Below the pieces are notes generated by a model. The model had not been told where the DNA came from and did no database searches. It worked only from the letters and a program-made list of their open reading frames with translations. A program made the translations under genes and the position numbers. From contig CAZPAM010000010.1 of assembly GCA_964584595.1 (NCBI GenBank), forward strand, positions 1 through 52,556: DNA of 52,556 bases, read 5' to 3'. Shown piece by piece: positions 8,560 to 17,450 of this stretch; the first letter of the stretch is position 1; every line of letters starts with the position of its first letter. The stretch comes from Scalindua sp964584595. GTDB taxonomy: Bacteria; Planctomycetota; Brocadiia; Brocadiales; Scalinduaceae.

Positions 8560-9552
8560 TTAAGGTACTTCTATATTATCAAAGATGTTTTGTATGACTT
8601 TTTCAGAGGTCATCTCCTCTGCTTCTGCTTCATAAGTCAAGATTACTCTATGTCTCAAGACATCCATTCCTATAGACTTCACATCCTGAGGAGTGACATA
8701 ACCCCTGCCTTTAAGGAAAGCATATGCCTTTGATGCAATGGTCAGATAGATGGTCGCCCTGGGCGATGCGCCATACTCAATGAACTCGTCCAGGTCAAGC
8801 TTGTATTTTCCGGGTTCCCTGGTAGCGATCACCAGGTCTACTATATAATCCTTTATTTTATCATCGATATATATCTGGTCAACTACCGAGCGCAAACGCT
8901 TTATGTCGCCCGGTGATATTACCGACTTCACTTTTATATCAGTTTCTGTTACTGCCATCCTTTCCAGGATTTCACGCTCTTCAGTTTTACTTGGATAATC
9001 TATATTTAATTTTAACATAAATCTATCTACCTGTGCTTCCGGTAAAGGATATGTTCCTTCCTGTTCAATAGGATTTTGAGTTGCCAATACTAGAAATGGA
9101 TCCTCAAGTTTGAAGGTTTTCTCGCCAATCGTTACCTGCCTTTCCTGCATAGACTCTAAAAGTGCACTTTGTACCTTTGCAGGTGCCCTGTTTATTTCGT
9201 CAGCAAGAATAATATTAGAAAAAAGAGGGCCCTTTTTTGTGGTAAACTCGCCACTGCGAGGATTGTAAATAAGCGTTCCTATCAAATCTGCCGGCAGGAG
9301 ATCAGGCGTAAATTGAATCCTCTGATATTTTATCTTCATTGCTTTTGCCATTGTCATAACAGAAAGCGTCTTAGCTAAGCCGGGAACACCTTCCAGCAAG
9401 ATATGACCATTTGCCAGGATGCCTATTAACAGCCTTTCTATCAGGTGCTTTTGCCCTACAATCACCTTCCCCATTTCATCAATCAAGCTGGAAAGAGTAT
9501 TGCTTTCTTCTTTGATGATATCTGTAATGTTTTTAATTTCTTGTGATTCCAT
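8560..9552 (-). CDS. MoxR family AAA+ ATPase
   Basis: 330 residues. Walker A GVPGLAKT at 55-62, Walker B IILADE at 114-119, sensor 1 LATQNPIEQEGTYPLPEAQVDRF downstream, and an arginine-finger/sensor 2 region SPRATIYL near 270 define the MoxR class. MoxR proteins act as chaperone-like ATPases that help assemble or activate membrane or periplasmic complexes. It is the last gene of the minus-strand gld-like cluster, 102 bp after the DUF4340 gene; the usual DUF58 and VWA partners are absent from the window. Its client may therefore be the ABC/GldG/DUF4340 complex, which is inferred. Confidence 0.92.
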   Translation of the reverse strand: MESQEIKNITDIIKEESNTLSSLIDEMGKVIVGQKHLIERLLIGILANGHILLEGVPGLAKTLSVMTMAKAMKIKYQRIQFTPDLLPADLIGTLIYNPRSGEFTTKKGPLFSNIILADEINRAPAKVQSALLESMQERQVTIGEKTFKLEDPFLVLATQNPIEQEGTYPLPEAQVDRFMLKLNIDYPSKTEEREILERMAVTETDIKVKSVISPGDIKRLRSVVDQIYIDDKIKDYIVDLVIATREPGKYKLDLDEFIEYGASPRATIYLTIASKAYAFLKGRGYVTPQDVKSIGMDVLRHRVILTYEAEAEEMTSEKVIQNIFDNIEVP

Positions 9553-9654
9553 AAGTAAGATTGTACTAAAAAACTATTTGTGTGTGTAGTATAAAGTGTG
9601 ATTTGAAGTACTTACGAGGCAGAACCGGCATTTCGGTCATTCTATAGCTTTTTG

Positions 9655-11952
9655 TTATTTAATCTCGGTTGACACACTTTCTTCTATAATATCGTTTATC
9701 CTGTGTTTGTTCATTAGGTAGACAAAGTTTGTGGCTTTGCTCATAACAAAACAGCTAGTCTCACCCTCTTCTCTACCTACCAGCAATGTGTCCTCGCCAT
9801 CTCCAGTGCCTACGGTAACACTGAATAGTGGATTATCAAGTCCATATTTAATCAAATCATCACCTGAATATTGGACGATAGACACAGCCTTTAATGAGTT
9901 TATTGCAGCTATGATACGATCTGCGAAATTTCCTTCTAAAAGCTTGTTTTCAGGTTGCTGTTCCCATCTATTATCACTGTTTTTCAGGAAAGAGAGCTCC
10001 CTTGCCGGATGCTTTATCTTTAATGACTTTACCTCTAAAGTATCAATACTAAACAGCGTCTTTGTTACAAGCTCAACACTGTAATCTCTAACATCAGGCC
10101 ATCCTATTTGAAAAATTATATCTTCATCAGCAAACTTTGCATAGTAATTTGATTTTTCATTTGCAGGTTCTAATTTCCCTCCGACCAGAAGTGTCTTCGT
10201 TACCCTTTCCTTCGGCCTTGCTATGTCACCTTTTTCAATATCACCTGAGACACTACCAGATTTCTCATATGTTACAGATACTTTCAAACCGGGATTGTCA
10301 AGCCCATATGCACCAAGGTCTTCTGCAGAAAGAGCAATGATCTTGCCAACCACTAAGAATGACAAATTCCAGACCACCTGGTTTACAGAATCTACATCAG
10401 CTTCCATACTAACAGGGCTTGTTAGATTCCATTTTGTTATATGACCCGTATCATCCTTCTTACATACAAATGATTTGCCATCCCTGTCGATAGCAATCTC
10501 CTGTGCACTTTCTTTAGGAAATTCCAGAACCAGTTTATCCCTGAAAGCAACATACCCGGCTTTAGCAACGTCATAGAACTCTTCTGTAGGCACAGAATAA
10601 ACAGCATCTTCTCTATCCTTCTTTACATAACACAACCCGCCATCAGGATCGGAATCTCCAATCATAAACTTTACAGTTTCACCCTCACCAATCTTCCTGA
10701 ATACAGAAACCTTTACACTCGAATCGCCTAACCCATATTTATCAAAGTTTTTCCCGCTGTCGTCCTCATACAGCTGTATCTGCAAATCCTTAATTTTATC
10801 TATGAATTTCCTGATGGTGTCTCTGTCCGCCAGGATTTCATTTGGTGATGTAATCATCCAGTCATACTGTTTTGTCTTCACCATAGTAAGGGTTGCATCA
10901 GGATATTCCAATTCAACCTTTTCAATCCCATAAGTGCCTATTGAATCAAATCTCAACAACAGCTTATCTCGCAGGTCATTTGCCTCCAGGTCAAGATCGC
11001 CGAGAACAACATCGTGCACAAAGAATATGGAGCTTTCGTCATCGCGTTTAGCATAAACCTTGTCATCCAGGCCGTGTCCCAGGAGGAGGCTCTGTACATC
11101 CCCTTCCGTAGTACCTATACTGATGGTAAGCCTGGGTTTGTCCAAGCCGTGTTTGGCTATGTCCTCTTCCTTATCTGACACATAATCGGCTTTAGCAATC
11201 TTTAAATTTTTCAATTCGCTGAGAATGTCTCTAATTCTTGAAGTATCACCGCGGTCCGACACCGGCTGTGTCACCCACCAGTGCTGATCAGCCCTGGAAC
11301 ATACTATAGGGTCTTTCGAACCACTCTGAATTCTTATCCTTTCTACTGCATCTATGTCATACTCAAATGCCCATTTATTTCTTAAATCAATTAAATTCTT
11401 GTCTATCTTTTCCAGAAATTGTGCATCAACGACAACAACGTCACTACTTCCTTCAATGTTTATATAGACAGTGTTCTGTCCGGCAGCCAATCTATCACCT
11501 ACATTAATGGTATATTTAGATACAGTACCTGCTGCCTCTTCGGCTCCTTTTAGAATCGGGCTCTCTTTCATCCAGAGGGTGGCAACAATTTGTGGTTTGT
11601 CGAGGCCGTAATTCCCAAGGTTGAAGTTTGCTATCTCGCTTTCTCTAAGGGTGCCTACTTTTCTCAGGAATTCAAATTGAGAGAGAATTTTTTTCACTTC
11701 AGCTCCGTCAGCCCTTAACTGCAAAGGCTGCAGCACTCTCCATCGCACGTTATCGGTGCTTTCAAGCACTATTGAGCCTTCCTGCTTTTTTAACTCAATT
11801 TTATTGATCTGGTCTACCTTGTAGTCAGGCAGAACCATTTGCTGCCGCTGCACCCACTCTTCTGTTCTGAATTGTTTCCTGTCATACAGGAATATGTACG
11901 CGGCGCCTATAGCGGCAATTATTAAGAGTATTATGGTTGTTCTAAACTTCAT
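9655..11952 (-). CDS. DUF4340 protein with five internal repeats
   Basis: 765 residues with an N-terminal membrane anchor (residues 5-22) and a large, presumably periplasmic remainder. The DUF4340 signature, a YGLDxP-type turn followed by a beta strand, recurs at residues 115-120, 268-273, 406-411, 549-554 and 703-708, so the protein contains five units of about 140-155 residues. Each unit also has a preceding W.(I/V)T.P-type strand and a following YxK/VY...V segment. DUF4340 genes are typically found with GldG-like genes, as here. The function is unknown; an extended periplasmic scaffold is a reasonable guess. Confidence 0.82.
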   Translation of the reverse strand: MKFRTTIILLIIAAIGAAYIFLYDRKQFRTEEWVQRQQMVLPDYKVDQINKIELKKQEGSIVLESTDNVRWRVLQPLQLRADGAEVKKILSQFEFLRKVGTLRESEIANFNLGNYGLDKPQIVATLWMKESPILKGAEEAAGTVSKYTINVGDRLAAGQNTVYINIEGSSDVVVVDAQFLEKIDKNLIDLRNKWAFEYDIDAVERIRIQSGSKDPIVCSRADQHWWVTQPVSDRGDTSRIRDILSELKNLKIAKADYVSDKEEDIAKHGLDKPRLTISIGTTEGDVQSLLLGHGLDDKVYAKRDDESSIFFVHDVVLGDLDLEANDLRDKLLLRFDSIGTYGIEKVELEYPDATLTMVKTKQYDWMITSPNEILADRDTIRKFIDKIKDLQIQLYEDDSGKNFDKYGLGDSSVKVSVFRKIGEGETVKFMIGDSDPDGGLCYVKKDREDAVYSVPTEEFYDVAKAGYVAFRDKLVLEFPKESAQEIAIDRDGKSFVCKKDDTGHITKWNLTSPVSMEADVDSVNQVVWNLSFLVVGKIIALSAEDLGAYGLDNPGLKVSVTYEKSGSVSGDIEKGDIARPKERVTKTLLVGGKLEPANEKSNYYAKFADEDIIFQIGWPDVRDYSVELVTKTLFSIDTLEVKSLKIKHPARELSFLKNSDNRWEQQPENKLLEGNFADRIIAAINSLKAVSIVQYSGDDLIKYGLDNPLFSVTVGTGDGEDTLLVGREEGETSCFVMSKATNFVYLMNKHRINDIIEESVSTEIK

Positions 11953-12016
11953 ATTAAATAATTGTTTTCTTCTATAATGTTAAGGTAGTATGAATTTCAC
12001 AAGGCCAGGTTCCAGA

Positions 12017-13594
12017 CTATCTTCTTCTTCTCCACCAGACAAAACCACCAATCATAATACCAATAGATGGCAGCCCGGCAATAGATAACCAGAAGATAAG
12101 AGTTAGTTGTGCGGGTTTAATAACAGCCCTTCTGACGTCGGGAGCTTTAGGTGATATACCAAGCTCTTTTTCCCTGCGAGCCAGCCAGCTTATGGAATTT
12201 AATACAAGGTCCTGGTTACCCGGGTTATCAGAAAACGCATTTGCGGCAAAATCCGTATCACCAAATACCACAATGCGCGATCCCCTTTCCCCTATACCTT
12301 CGAACGTCTTTGTAGCGTGCGGCGGGGTAGTAATATCCTGATGCGGAGTTGCCTCAGGCGCCCTCAACTCGGCTGCTACTGCTAAAGTAATAGGAGAGGA
12401 AATATCTACATCATCATCATATTTCGGTCTTTTTTTACCGGCAATTTCAGTTTCACCCCAACTACTGTCAGGTGCCCGAACAATAGCTTTTGCAGAGAAA
12501 GCCATTTTATCAGTCAATGGAGCCACACTGACTGCACTTGAACCATAAAATACTGATGTCAGTTTCTCGATATCTTTTGTTATCTCATGTTCTAAATACT
12601 TTTCGTCACTGATATATAACTCAACAACAGTCTGCATGCCATAAAGAGGCATATTTACCTTGTTGTATACAACTGCATCATCCCTGACAAGAATACCATA
12701 TTCTCCAAGCATGGCCTTTAAACCGGAGGCCTTATTCGCACCTACAACCGGTTCAAGCATTACCAGTAACTTCCCTTCTTTAAGTTCACCTTTCTCATCC
12801 AGTAGTCTTGCTGATGTCCCGAGGTAGTTACGAATATAGTTCGTCTCTTCTGTCGAGAAACTCTTTGTAGGCCCTGCAATAAAGAGTATATCGCAATTTT
12901 CAGGAACCCGCTTCTTTTCTAATAAATCAAGGGGTATGATGTTATAATTAGCACGTTTTATCGAAGTTGCCAGGCTACCGAGACCTGCACGTTCAAAATC
13001 GCCAGGATCTCTTTCCCCATGTCCTCTGGCAAAATAGATGGTTGTCTGTTTTTCCTGTGTTACGTTTAATACTGCAGCAGTAAAAACTTCTTCTCCCTTG
13101 AACTTAAAAGGAAACTCTCTTTCGATTACCACAGCTTGTGGCACATGTTTACTTTTATCTCCGCAAGTAAAGATTACTGAATTTAACTGCAACTGCTCCA
13201 GGTCCATCTTTAACTTTTCGGCCAGCTCTGTTATTTTAGTACGATCGGTCAAAGGGTTCAGGAGAGTAACATTTACCTTGTCTGTTACATACCTGTACTC
13301 TTCAAGTATATCTACGATCTGCCCGTAAAAACGATAGTCCTTATTTTGTACAAGAAGCGAGGTTATAAAAACCGGCTGGTCAAGATTCTTCAGGATTTTC
13401 TTTGTTTTGGCTGATAACGTATATCTTCCGGATGCAGTAAAGTCAAAACGGTAGTAATGCCTGTCATTTAAATAACTAACAAAGACAAAAATAGCTATAG
13501 CGATAAGTATCATAAAAATGACATTAGCGCCGATCAGGGTCTTTTGCTTTCGCAGGTTCTGTGATTGTGCTGTTGTATTTACCTCTTCACTCAA
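12017..13594 (-). CDS. GldG-family ABC transporter auxiliary protein
   Basis: 525 residues. A transmembrane helix near residues 25-44 is followed by a large soluble domain with GldG/IFT52-like features: YYRFDFTASGRYTLS, TKKILKNLDQPVFITSLL, the central YFARGHGERD, and RIVVFGDTDFAANAF. A C-terminal helix (near 497-517) ends in WWRRRR. In Bacteroidetes, GldG works with GldA and GldF in gliding, but homologues are widespread in non-gliding bacteria. It lies 8 bp after the permease gene, so the two are co-transcribed. The substrate is unknown. Confidence 0.85.
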   Translation of the reverse strand: MSEEVNTTAQSQNLRKQKTLIGANVIFMILIAIAIFVFVSYLNDRHYYRFDFTASGRYTLSAKTKKILKNLDQPVFITSLLVQNKDYRFYGQIVDILEEYRYVTDKVNVTLLNPLTDRTKITELAEKLKMDLEQLQLNSVIFTCGDKSKHVPQAVVIEREFPFKFKGEEVFTAAVLNVTQEKQTTIYFARGHGERDPGDFERAGLGSLATSIKRANYNIIPLDLLEKKRVPENCDILFIAGPTKSFSTEETNYIRNYLGTSARLLDEKGELKEGKLLVMLEPVVGANKASGLKAMLGEYGILVRDDAVVYNKVNMPLYGMQTVVELYISDEKYLEHEITKDIEKLTSVFYGSSAVSVAPLTDKMAFSAKAIVRAPDSSWGETEIAGKKRPKYDDDVDISSPITLAVAAELRAPEATPHQDITTPPHATKTFEGIGERGSRIVVFGDTDFAANAFSDNPGNQDLVLNSISWLARREKELGISPKAPDVRRAVIKPAQLTLIFWLSIAGLPSIGIMIGGFVWWRRRR

Positions 13595-13602
13595 TTACTT
13601 TT

Positions 13603-14313
13603 CTACCTCCACTTTCTGCTTTCAACATTTCTTACCGTAATAAATAAAAGTAATGCCGTAAAACTTAGATAGTATATTACATCCCTTGTATCTACAATGC
13701 CTTTCGTAAAAGACTCCCAATGATCAAAAGTCCCCGCATATCTGAGAGTTTCGTAAAACCAGCCGTCACCATATGTACTTAAAAAACCAATTACCCAGAG
13801 TATTATCAATGAAACTATACCTATTACAGCGGCAACAACCTGATTCCTTGTGAATGATGATATCAGCAGGCCAACAGAAACAAACAGGCTCCCCATAAGT
13901 ACCAGGCCTATATAGCTGGAATAGATTGGCCCGAAGTCCGGGTTTCCAAAAATAGTCAGGAACAGGACAAATATCCATGTCGGCAAGATCATCACAACAT
14001 ACAGACTCAGTGCTGCGAGAAATTTGCCAAATACCACATCAAAATCTGTAACCGGCGAAGTCATCAGCGTCTCAATCGTTCCGGACTTTGTTTCGTCTGC
14101 AAAGAGCTTCATGGTGATTACAGGTGTGAGCAAAAGAAGGAAAAACTGGATTGAATCCAGACTGCCTTTCAGGGATGCTTCCTGCCAGAATTGTAAATTA
14201 CCGGCAAAGAAAAAACCTGAGGCTATGAGGAAAACAGAAATTACTACATACGCTATAGGTGAATAGAAGTAGGATTTGATCTCTCGTTGATAAATAGTAG
14301 ATACATTACGCAT
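13603..14313 (-). CDS. ABC-2 type permease, GldF-like
   Basis: 236 residues with about six hydrophobic segments, beginning IYQREIKSYFYSPIAYVVIS, typical of the GldF/ABC-2 permease group. The motif FADETKSGTIETLMTSPVTD (71-90) is the conserved ABC-2 coupling segment. Its start overlaps the 3' end of the ATPase gene by 8 bp, implying translational coupling. It forms the membrane channel of the ABC system with the upstream ATPase. Confidence 0.9.
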   Translation of the reverse strand: MRNVSTIYQREIKSYFYSPIAYVVISVFLIASGFFFAGNLQFWQEASLKGSLDSIQFFLLLLTPVITMKLFADETKSGTIETLMTSPVTDFDVVFGKFLAALSLYVVMILPTWIFVLFLTIFGNPDFGPIYSSYIGLVLMGSLFVSVGLLISSFTRNQVVAAVIGIVSLIILWVIGFLSTYGDGWFYETLRYAGTFDHWESFTKGIVDTRDVIYYLSFTALLLFITVRNVESRKWR

Positions 14314-15259
14314 TGCCTGAGACTTCCTCCGTTTCCTTGGTAGTTATCTGGTGAAAGACTTCCTCTAAAGTGATGGGCTGTCGTTTCATTTCACGCAGTA
14401 TATAATTATCTTTTACAATACACTTAAATATATCTTCCCTGATATCATCCTCTCCGGAACCTTCGACATGAAACTCATTAGCGTCTCCCTTTTGGTTCCA
14501 TGTTACTGAACGTACACTGTCTATGCCGGATAAGCTGCTCTTTATTCTTTCACCATCACCCTTTATCTCAAGAATTACGTTCGAACTTGATTTCAACTGT
14601 TTCATGAGGTTTGCCGGTGTGTCCATTGCCACTATCTTCCCCTTGTCGATTATCATGATTCTATCGCAAACCATTTCGACTTCCGGAAGAATGTGTGTTG
14701 ACAGCAAAACGGTATGTTTTTCACCTAAACCTCTGATCACCTGTCTTATCTGCATGATCTGGTTAGGATCGAGTCCAATGGTGGGTTCATCAAGAATAAG
14801 AATTTTCGGATCATGTATCAAAGTGTCAGCAAGGCCAACCCTCTGTTTGTAACCTTTTGACAAGGTACCTGTAATCTGATTTTGCACATCACTTATTCCG
14901 GTCAACTCGAGACAATAATCTATTTTCTTTCTTCTTTCTCTCCTGGGAATATTTTTGAGTTTGGCGCGGAACATCAGATACTCATTTACCCTCATATCCA
15001 GATAAAGCGGAACATTCTCAGGTAAGTACCCGATCTGTTGTCGTACATTCAGTGAATCTGTGAATACATCGAAACCGGCTACGGTTGCTGTACCGGCTGT
15101 TGCCGGCATAAAGCAGGTTAGAATCCGCATGGTAGTCGTTTTGCCTGCACCGTTTGGGCCTAAAAGTCCTACCGTTTCGTTTTCTTCTACATTGAAGGAT
15201 ATGTTATCTACCGCGTTTACGTTTACGTAACGTTTTGTTAAATTCTTTACATTAATCAT
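14306..15259 (-). CDS. ABC transporter ATP-binding protein, GldA-like
   Basis: 317 residues. Walker A GPNGAGKTT (34-42), signature LSKGYKQRVGLA, and Walker B ILILDEPTIGLDP followed by the H-loop LLSTHILPE are all intact. The C-terminal domain of about 100 residues (IKSSLSGIDSVRSVTW...) is typical of the DrrA/GldA group. It is the first gene of the ATPase-permease-GldG-DUF4340-MoxR cluster. The transported substrate is not indicated. Confidence 0.92.
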   Translation of the reverse strand: MINVKNLTKRYVNVNAVDNISFNVEENETVGLLGPNGAGKTTTMRILTCFMPATAGTATVAGFDVFTDSLNVRQQIGYLPENVPLYLDMRVNEYLMFRAKLKNIPRRERRKKIDYCLELTGISDVQNQITGTLSKGYKQRVGLADTLIHDPKILILDEPTIGLDPNQIMQIRQVIRGLGEKHTVLLSTHILPEVEMVCDRIMIIDKGKIVAMDTPANLMKQLKSSSNVILEIKGDGERIKSSLSGIDSVRSVTWNQKGDANEFHVEGSGEDDIREDIFKCIVKDNYILREMKRQPITLEEVFHQITTKETEEVSGNA

Positions 15260-15350
15260 CTTACAGATCTCCGGATCAGGCTTTCCTGGTACTAAGAACT
15301 AAGAGCTTCTTTAGGTTAACAATACTTCGAGCAATTAAGTTCCCCTAATC

Positions 15351-15551
15351 TTAATCTTTTGTTGCAGCCTCATCAGGAATGCTAAGCTTTCCACTCGCAT
15401 GCTCTGCAAAAGCCGTTTGAACCGGCTCACTCGAATCTACTTCAACCAGTGCCGGCGAACCATTCATCAATTCCCTCACCCTCCTTATTAATAGAGAAGT
15501 CGTGTGAAATGGGCCAAGATCTGTTGCTGATTTTTCTTTACGTTTAGCCAT
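15351..15551 (-). CDS. rpoZ: RNA polymerase omega subunit-like protein
   Basis: 66 residues from the ATG at 15551 (MAKRKEKS). The segment TSLLIRRVRELMNGSPALVE, then AFAEHASGKLSI, resembles the conserved omega core (LV..AA.RAR.L..G..PLV...AL.EIA.GKI). An in-frame upstream start at 15629 would add 26 poorly conserved, Asn/Phe-rich residues and is rejected. Omega stabilises the beta' subunit of RNA polymerase. The similarity is short, so the assignment is moderate. Confidence 0.55.
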   Translation of the reverse strand: MAKRKEKSATDLGPFHTTSLLIRRVRELMNGSPALVEVDSSEPVQTAFAEHASGKLSIPDEAATKD

Positions 15552-15803
15552 TATATAAGTAAAAAGGTTGAAATTATTAAAGCTATTAAATTTACCATGT
15601 TTTTTGCTTTCGTCAAGAAAAAACTTCACTGCAAGGAAGTAATAAGTATCAGATTCTCAGATATTTACACTTATTAGCAGTAGTCAGGCTTGCAAGGCTT
15701 AATAGTAAGTTGATACCCAAAAGAGACTCAAGATGCTTTAAACCAGGATGTACATAATATGGCCGCTGAGTGTAGAAACTGACCGATATTATATAGTTAT
15801 AAC

Positions 15804-15832
15804 TTGACTTTGCAGTTTTACAAAAGTATTTT
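15804..15832 (+). promoter_or_regulatory. Promoter of the CNB-PqqD-HprK cassette
   Basis: TTGACT (15804-15809), a 17-nt spacer and TATTTT (15827-15832). The start would lie near 15839, about 33 nt before the ATG at 15872. It is the only good pair in the spacer 15630-15871, which otherwise holds nothing recognised. Confidence 0.5.
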
Positions 15833-15871
15833 ATGTAGCATAGAAATTCAATCTAGAGTGGAGATGTTGAT

Positions 15872-16279
15872 ATGCGATCAACTGCTACAACGTTCAAAGA
15901 TGCCGGAAAAGACTTCCCGAGAGGTACTGTGTTGTTTAAAGAAGGCGATACCGGCTCAGAAATGTATTTAATAAATTCTGGCGAAGTTAGATTGAGTAGA
16001 AATACAAAACAGGGAAAAGTAATCTTAGGAACGTTAGGTTTTGGAGAATTCTTCGGGGAAATGTCCGTTATCACAAACGAACCAAGGACGATTACGGCTG
16101 AGGCTCTTACCGACTGTAGGCTGAATGTTATAAGTAAGGATGTTCTGGAAACACTGGTAACAGGCAATCCATTAGTTGCCCTGAGTATTCTGAAAAAACT
16201 GATGTTCAGGCTGGAAGATGCATATGGACTCATTGAAGACCTTTTCGTCAAGCATATAAAGCAAGACAAGAAGAAGTAA
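15872..16279 (+). CDS. Cyclic nucleotide-binding domain protein
   Basis: 135 residues containing only a cNMP-binding beta-barrel (about residues 10-115) and a short C-terminal helix. Visible hallmarks are FPRGTVLFKEGDTGSEMYLI, SGEVRLS, and the phosphate-binding-cassette region FGEFFGEMSVITNEPRTITA. No helix-turn-helix follows, so it is not a full Crp/Fnr regulator and probably acts by protein contact. GTGGAG upstream is the ribosome site. It is the first gene of a four-gene run with a PqqD-like protein, an HprK-like kinase and a nucleotidyltransferase, which suggests a signalling input. Confidence 0.88.
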   Translation: MRSTATTFKDAGKDFPRGTVLFKEGDTGSEMYLINSGEVRLSRNTKQGKVILGTLGFGEFFGEMSVITNEPRTITAEALTDCRLNVISKDVLETLVTGNPLVALSILKKLMFRLEDAYGLIEDLFVKHIKQDKKK

Positions 16280-16290
16280 TATGTTTTAAA

Positions 16291-16566
16291 ATGGAGATAA
16301 ATGAGGACTTTGTACCGGCAACAAAGAAATGCGTTGAAATTGAAGAACTTGATGACGGCTGCATACTTTATGATACCGAAAAAGATGAGGCACACAGCCT
16401 AAACATTACAGCCGCTTCTGTCTGGACGTGCTGTGACGGAAAACATTCAATAAAAGAGATAGCAGCCATTGTGGAGGAATGTTTCGAACCAAAAACCAAA
16501 TCAACCATGGAAGACATAATAAAAATCGTTAAAGTCTTCACACAAAAAGAACTTTTAAGATCATAA
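16291..16566 (+). CDS. PqqD family peptide-binding protein
   Basis: 91 residues, matching the small winged-helix PqqD fold: VPATKKCVEIEELDDGCILYD, then AHSLNITAASVWTCCDGKHSIKEIAAIVEE. The motif LN.TA..VW..CDG is characteristic. PqqD-type proteins bind leader peptides for RiPP-modifying enzymes, but a subgroup occurs with HprK-like kinases and PF14907 nucleotidyltransferases instead (annotated HPr-rel-A systems). That is the context here: it starts 11 bp after the CNB gene. No radical SAM enzyme or obvious precursor peptide is adjacent. Confidence 0.85.
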   Translation: MEINEDFVPATKKCVEIEELDDGCILYDTEKDEAHSLNITAASVWTCCDGKHSIKEIAAIVEECFEPKTKSTMEDIIKIVKVFTQKELLRS

Positions 16567-16575
16567 GCCCCTTCT

Positions 16576-16612
16576 GCCCGCCGGTCTGTTAGGCGGGAAT
16601 CTACAATCGCCA
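16576..16612 (-). repeat. CCCGCC/GGCGGG hairpin repeat inside an operon
   Basis: Minus-strand copy of the element seen after pabB. GGCGATT (16611-16605) precedes CCCGCC, TAACAGACC loop and GGCGGG (to 16577). It fills the 50-bp gap between the PqqD-like and HprK-like genes and ends a few bases before the downstream ATG at 16617. Confidence 0.7.
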
Positions 16613-16616
16613 AGCC

Positions 16617-17450
16617 ATGTATTCACTAGATTACAAGCTTCAATCACACCGCTTCTCCATACAAACCAGAAACAAGAAATTGGCAGATTTGTGCTCACCG
16701 CTTTATCCCGGCTCGAGGTCCAGACGCAACGGACGTGCAGACATTACCTATTCACTGAAGATGAGAGCCGATAGTGCTGCCGGTACGATATACGAGATCC
16801 TTGTAAACGGCAAAAAGAAATACAAAACTGACAGTAAACCGGAACTGTTTTCCCATCTTGAATGGATAGTTACGTGCAATGCACTGTCCCATCTTCAGGA
16901 ATTCTTCCAAATCCATGCCGGCGCTGTGGTAAAGGGAAGAAAGCTTATACTGCTGCCTGCCAACCATGGTTCAGGGAAGACCACCCTTACATTAAGCCTT
17001 ACCAGGAATAATTACCGTTGCCTTTCCGATGATATAGTCTTGATAGACCCGAAGTCACTCATGGTCATCCCCTTCCCGCGAAGTTTTCTGATAAAGGAGG
17101 GAGCAATTAAGAAGCTGGTCAGATCCAACCTGACAGATAAGAGAAACGGATATTACTGCAGTGCAGATGATATCTTATATTATAATCCTGATACCGGAAA
17201 CAAATTATCTGCCAGAAAAATAAAGCCGTATGCCATAGTCGAATTAAAACATAACCGCCGCTTCAAGAACGAACTCAGGCCGGTCAGCAAATCACAGATG
17301 TGTATTAAACTGCTGAGGCAGTCGTTTAACGTTCACGATTACAAGCGTAAAGCCGTCACAATCCTGACGGGCCTGGTAAGAGAAACCAAATGTTACTCCC
17401 TGAAGACAAACAATGTTGATGATGCCGTACGCCTGATATCTCAAATATGA
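16617..17450 (+). CDS. HPr kinase-like protein (HprK-related)
   Basis: 277 residues. The central part resembles the C-terminal catalytic domain of HPr kinase/phosphorylase: IHAGAVV (99-105), a P-loop PANHGSGKTT (114-123) and SDDIVLID (137-144), the Walker B-like segment. The N-terminal 85 residues are variable. No HPr or PTS gene is nearby, so the target is not HPr by context. The gene overlaps the nucleotidyltransferase gene by 4 bp (ATGA) and follows the PqqD-like gene across a repeat. No Shine-Dalgarno is apparent before the ATG. Confidence 0.8.
   Translation: MYSLDYKLQSHRFSIQTRNKKLADLCSPLYPGSRSRRNGRADITYSLKMRADSAAGTIYEILVNGKKKYKTDSKPELFSHLEWIVTCNALSHLQEFFQIHAGAVVKGRKLILLPANHGSGKTTLTLSLTRNNYRCLSDDIVLIDPKSLMVIPFPRSFLIKEGAIKKLVRSNLTDKRNGYYCSADDILYYNPDTGNKLSARKIKPYAIVELKHNRRFKNELRPVSKSQMCIKLLRQSFNVHDYKRKAVTILTGLVRETKCYSLKTNNVDDAVRLISQI

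Noticed and set aside
15552..15629. N-terminal extension of the omega-like protein
   Set aside because: The extra residues are Asn/Phe-rich, and MAKRKEKS is the natural start of the conserved part.
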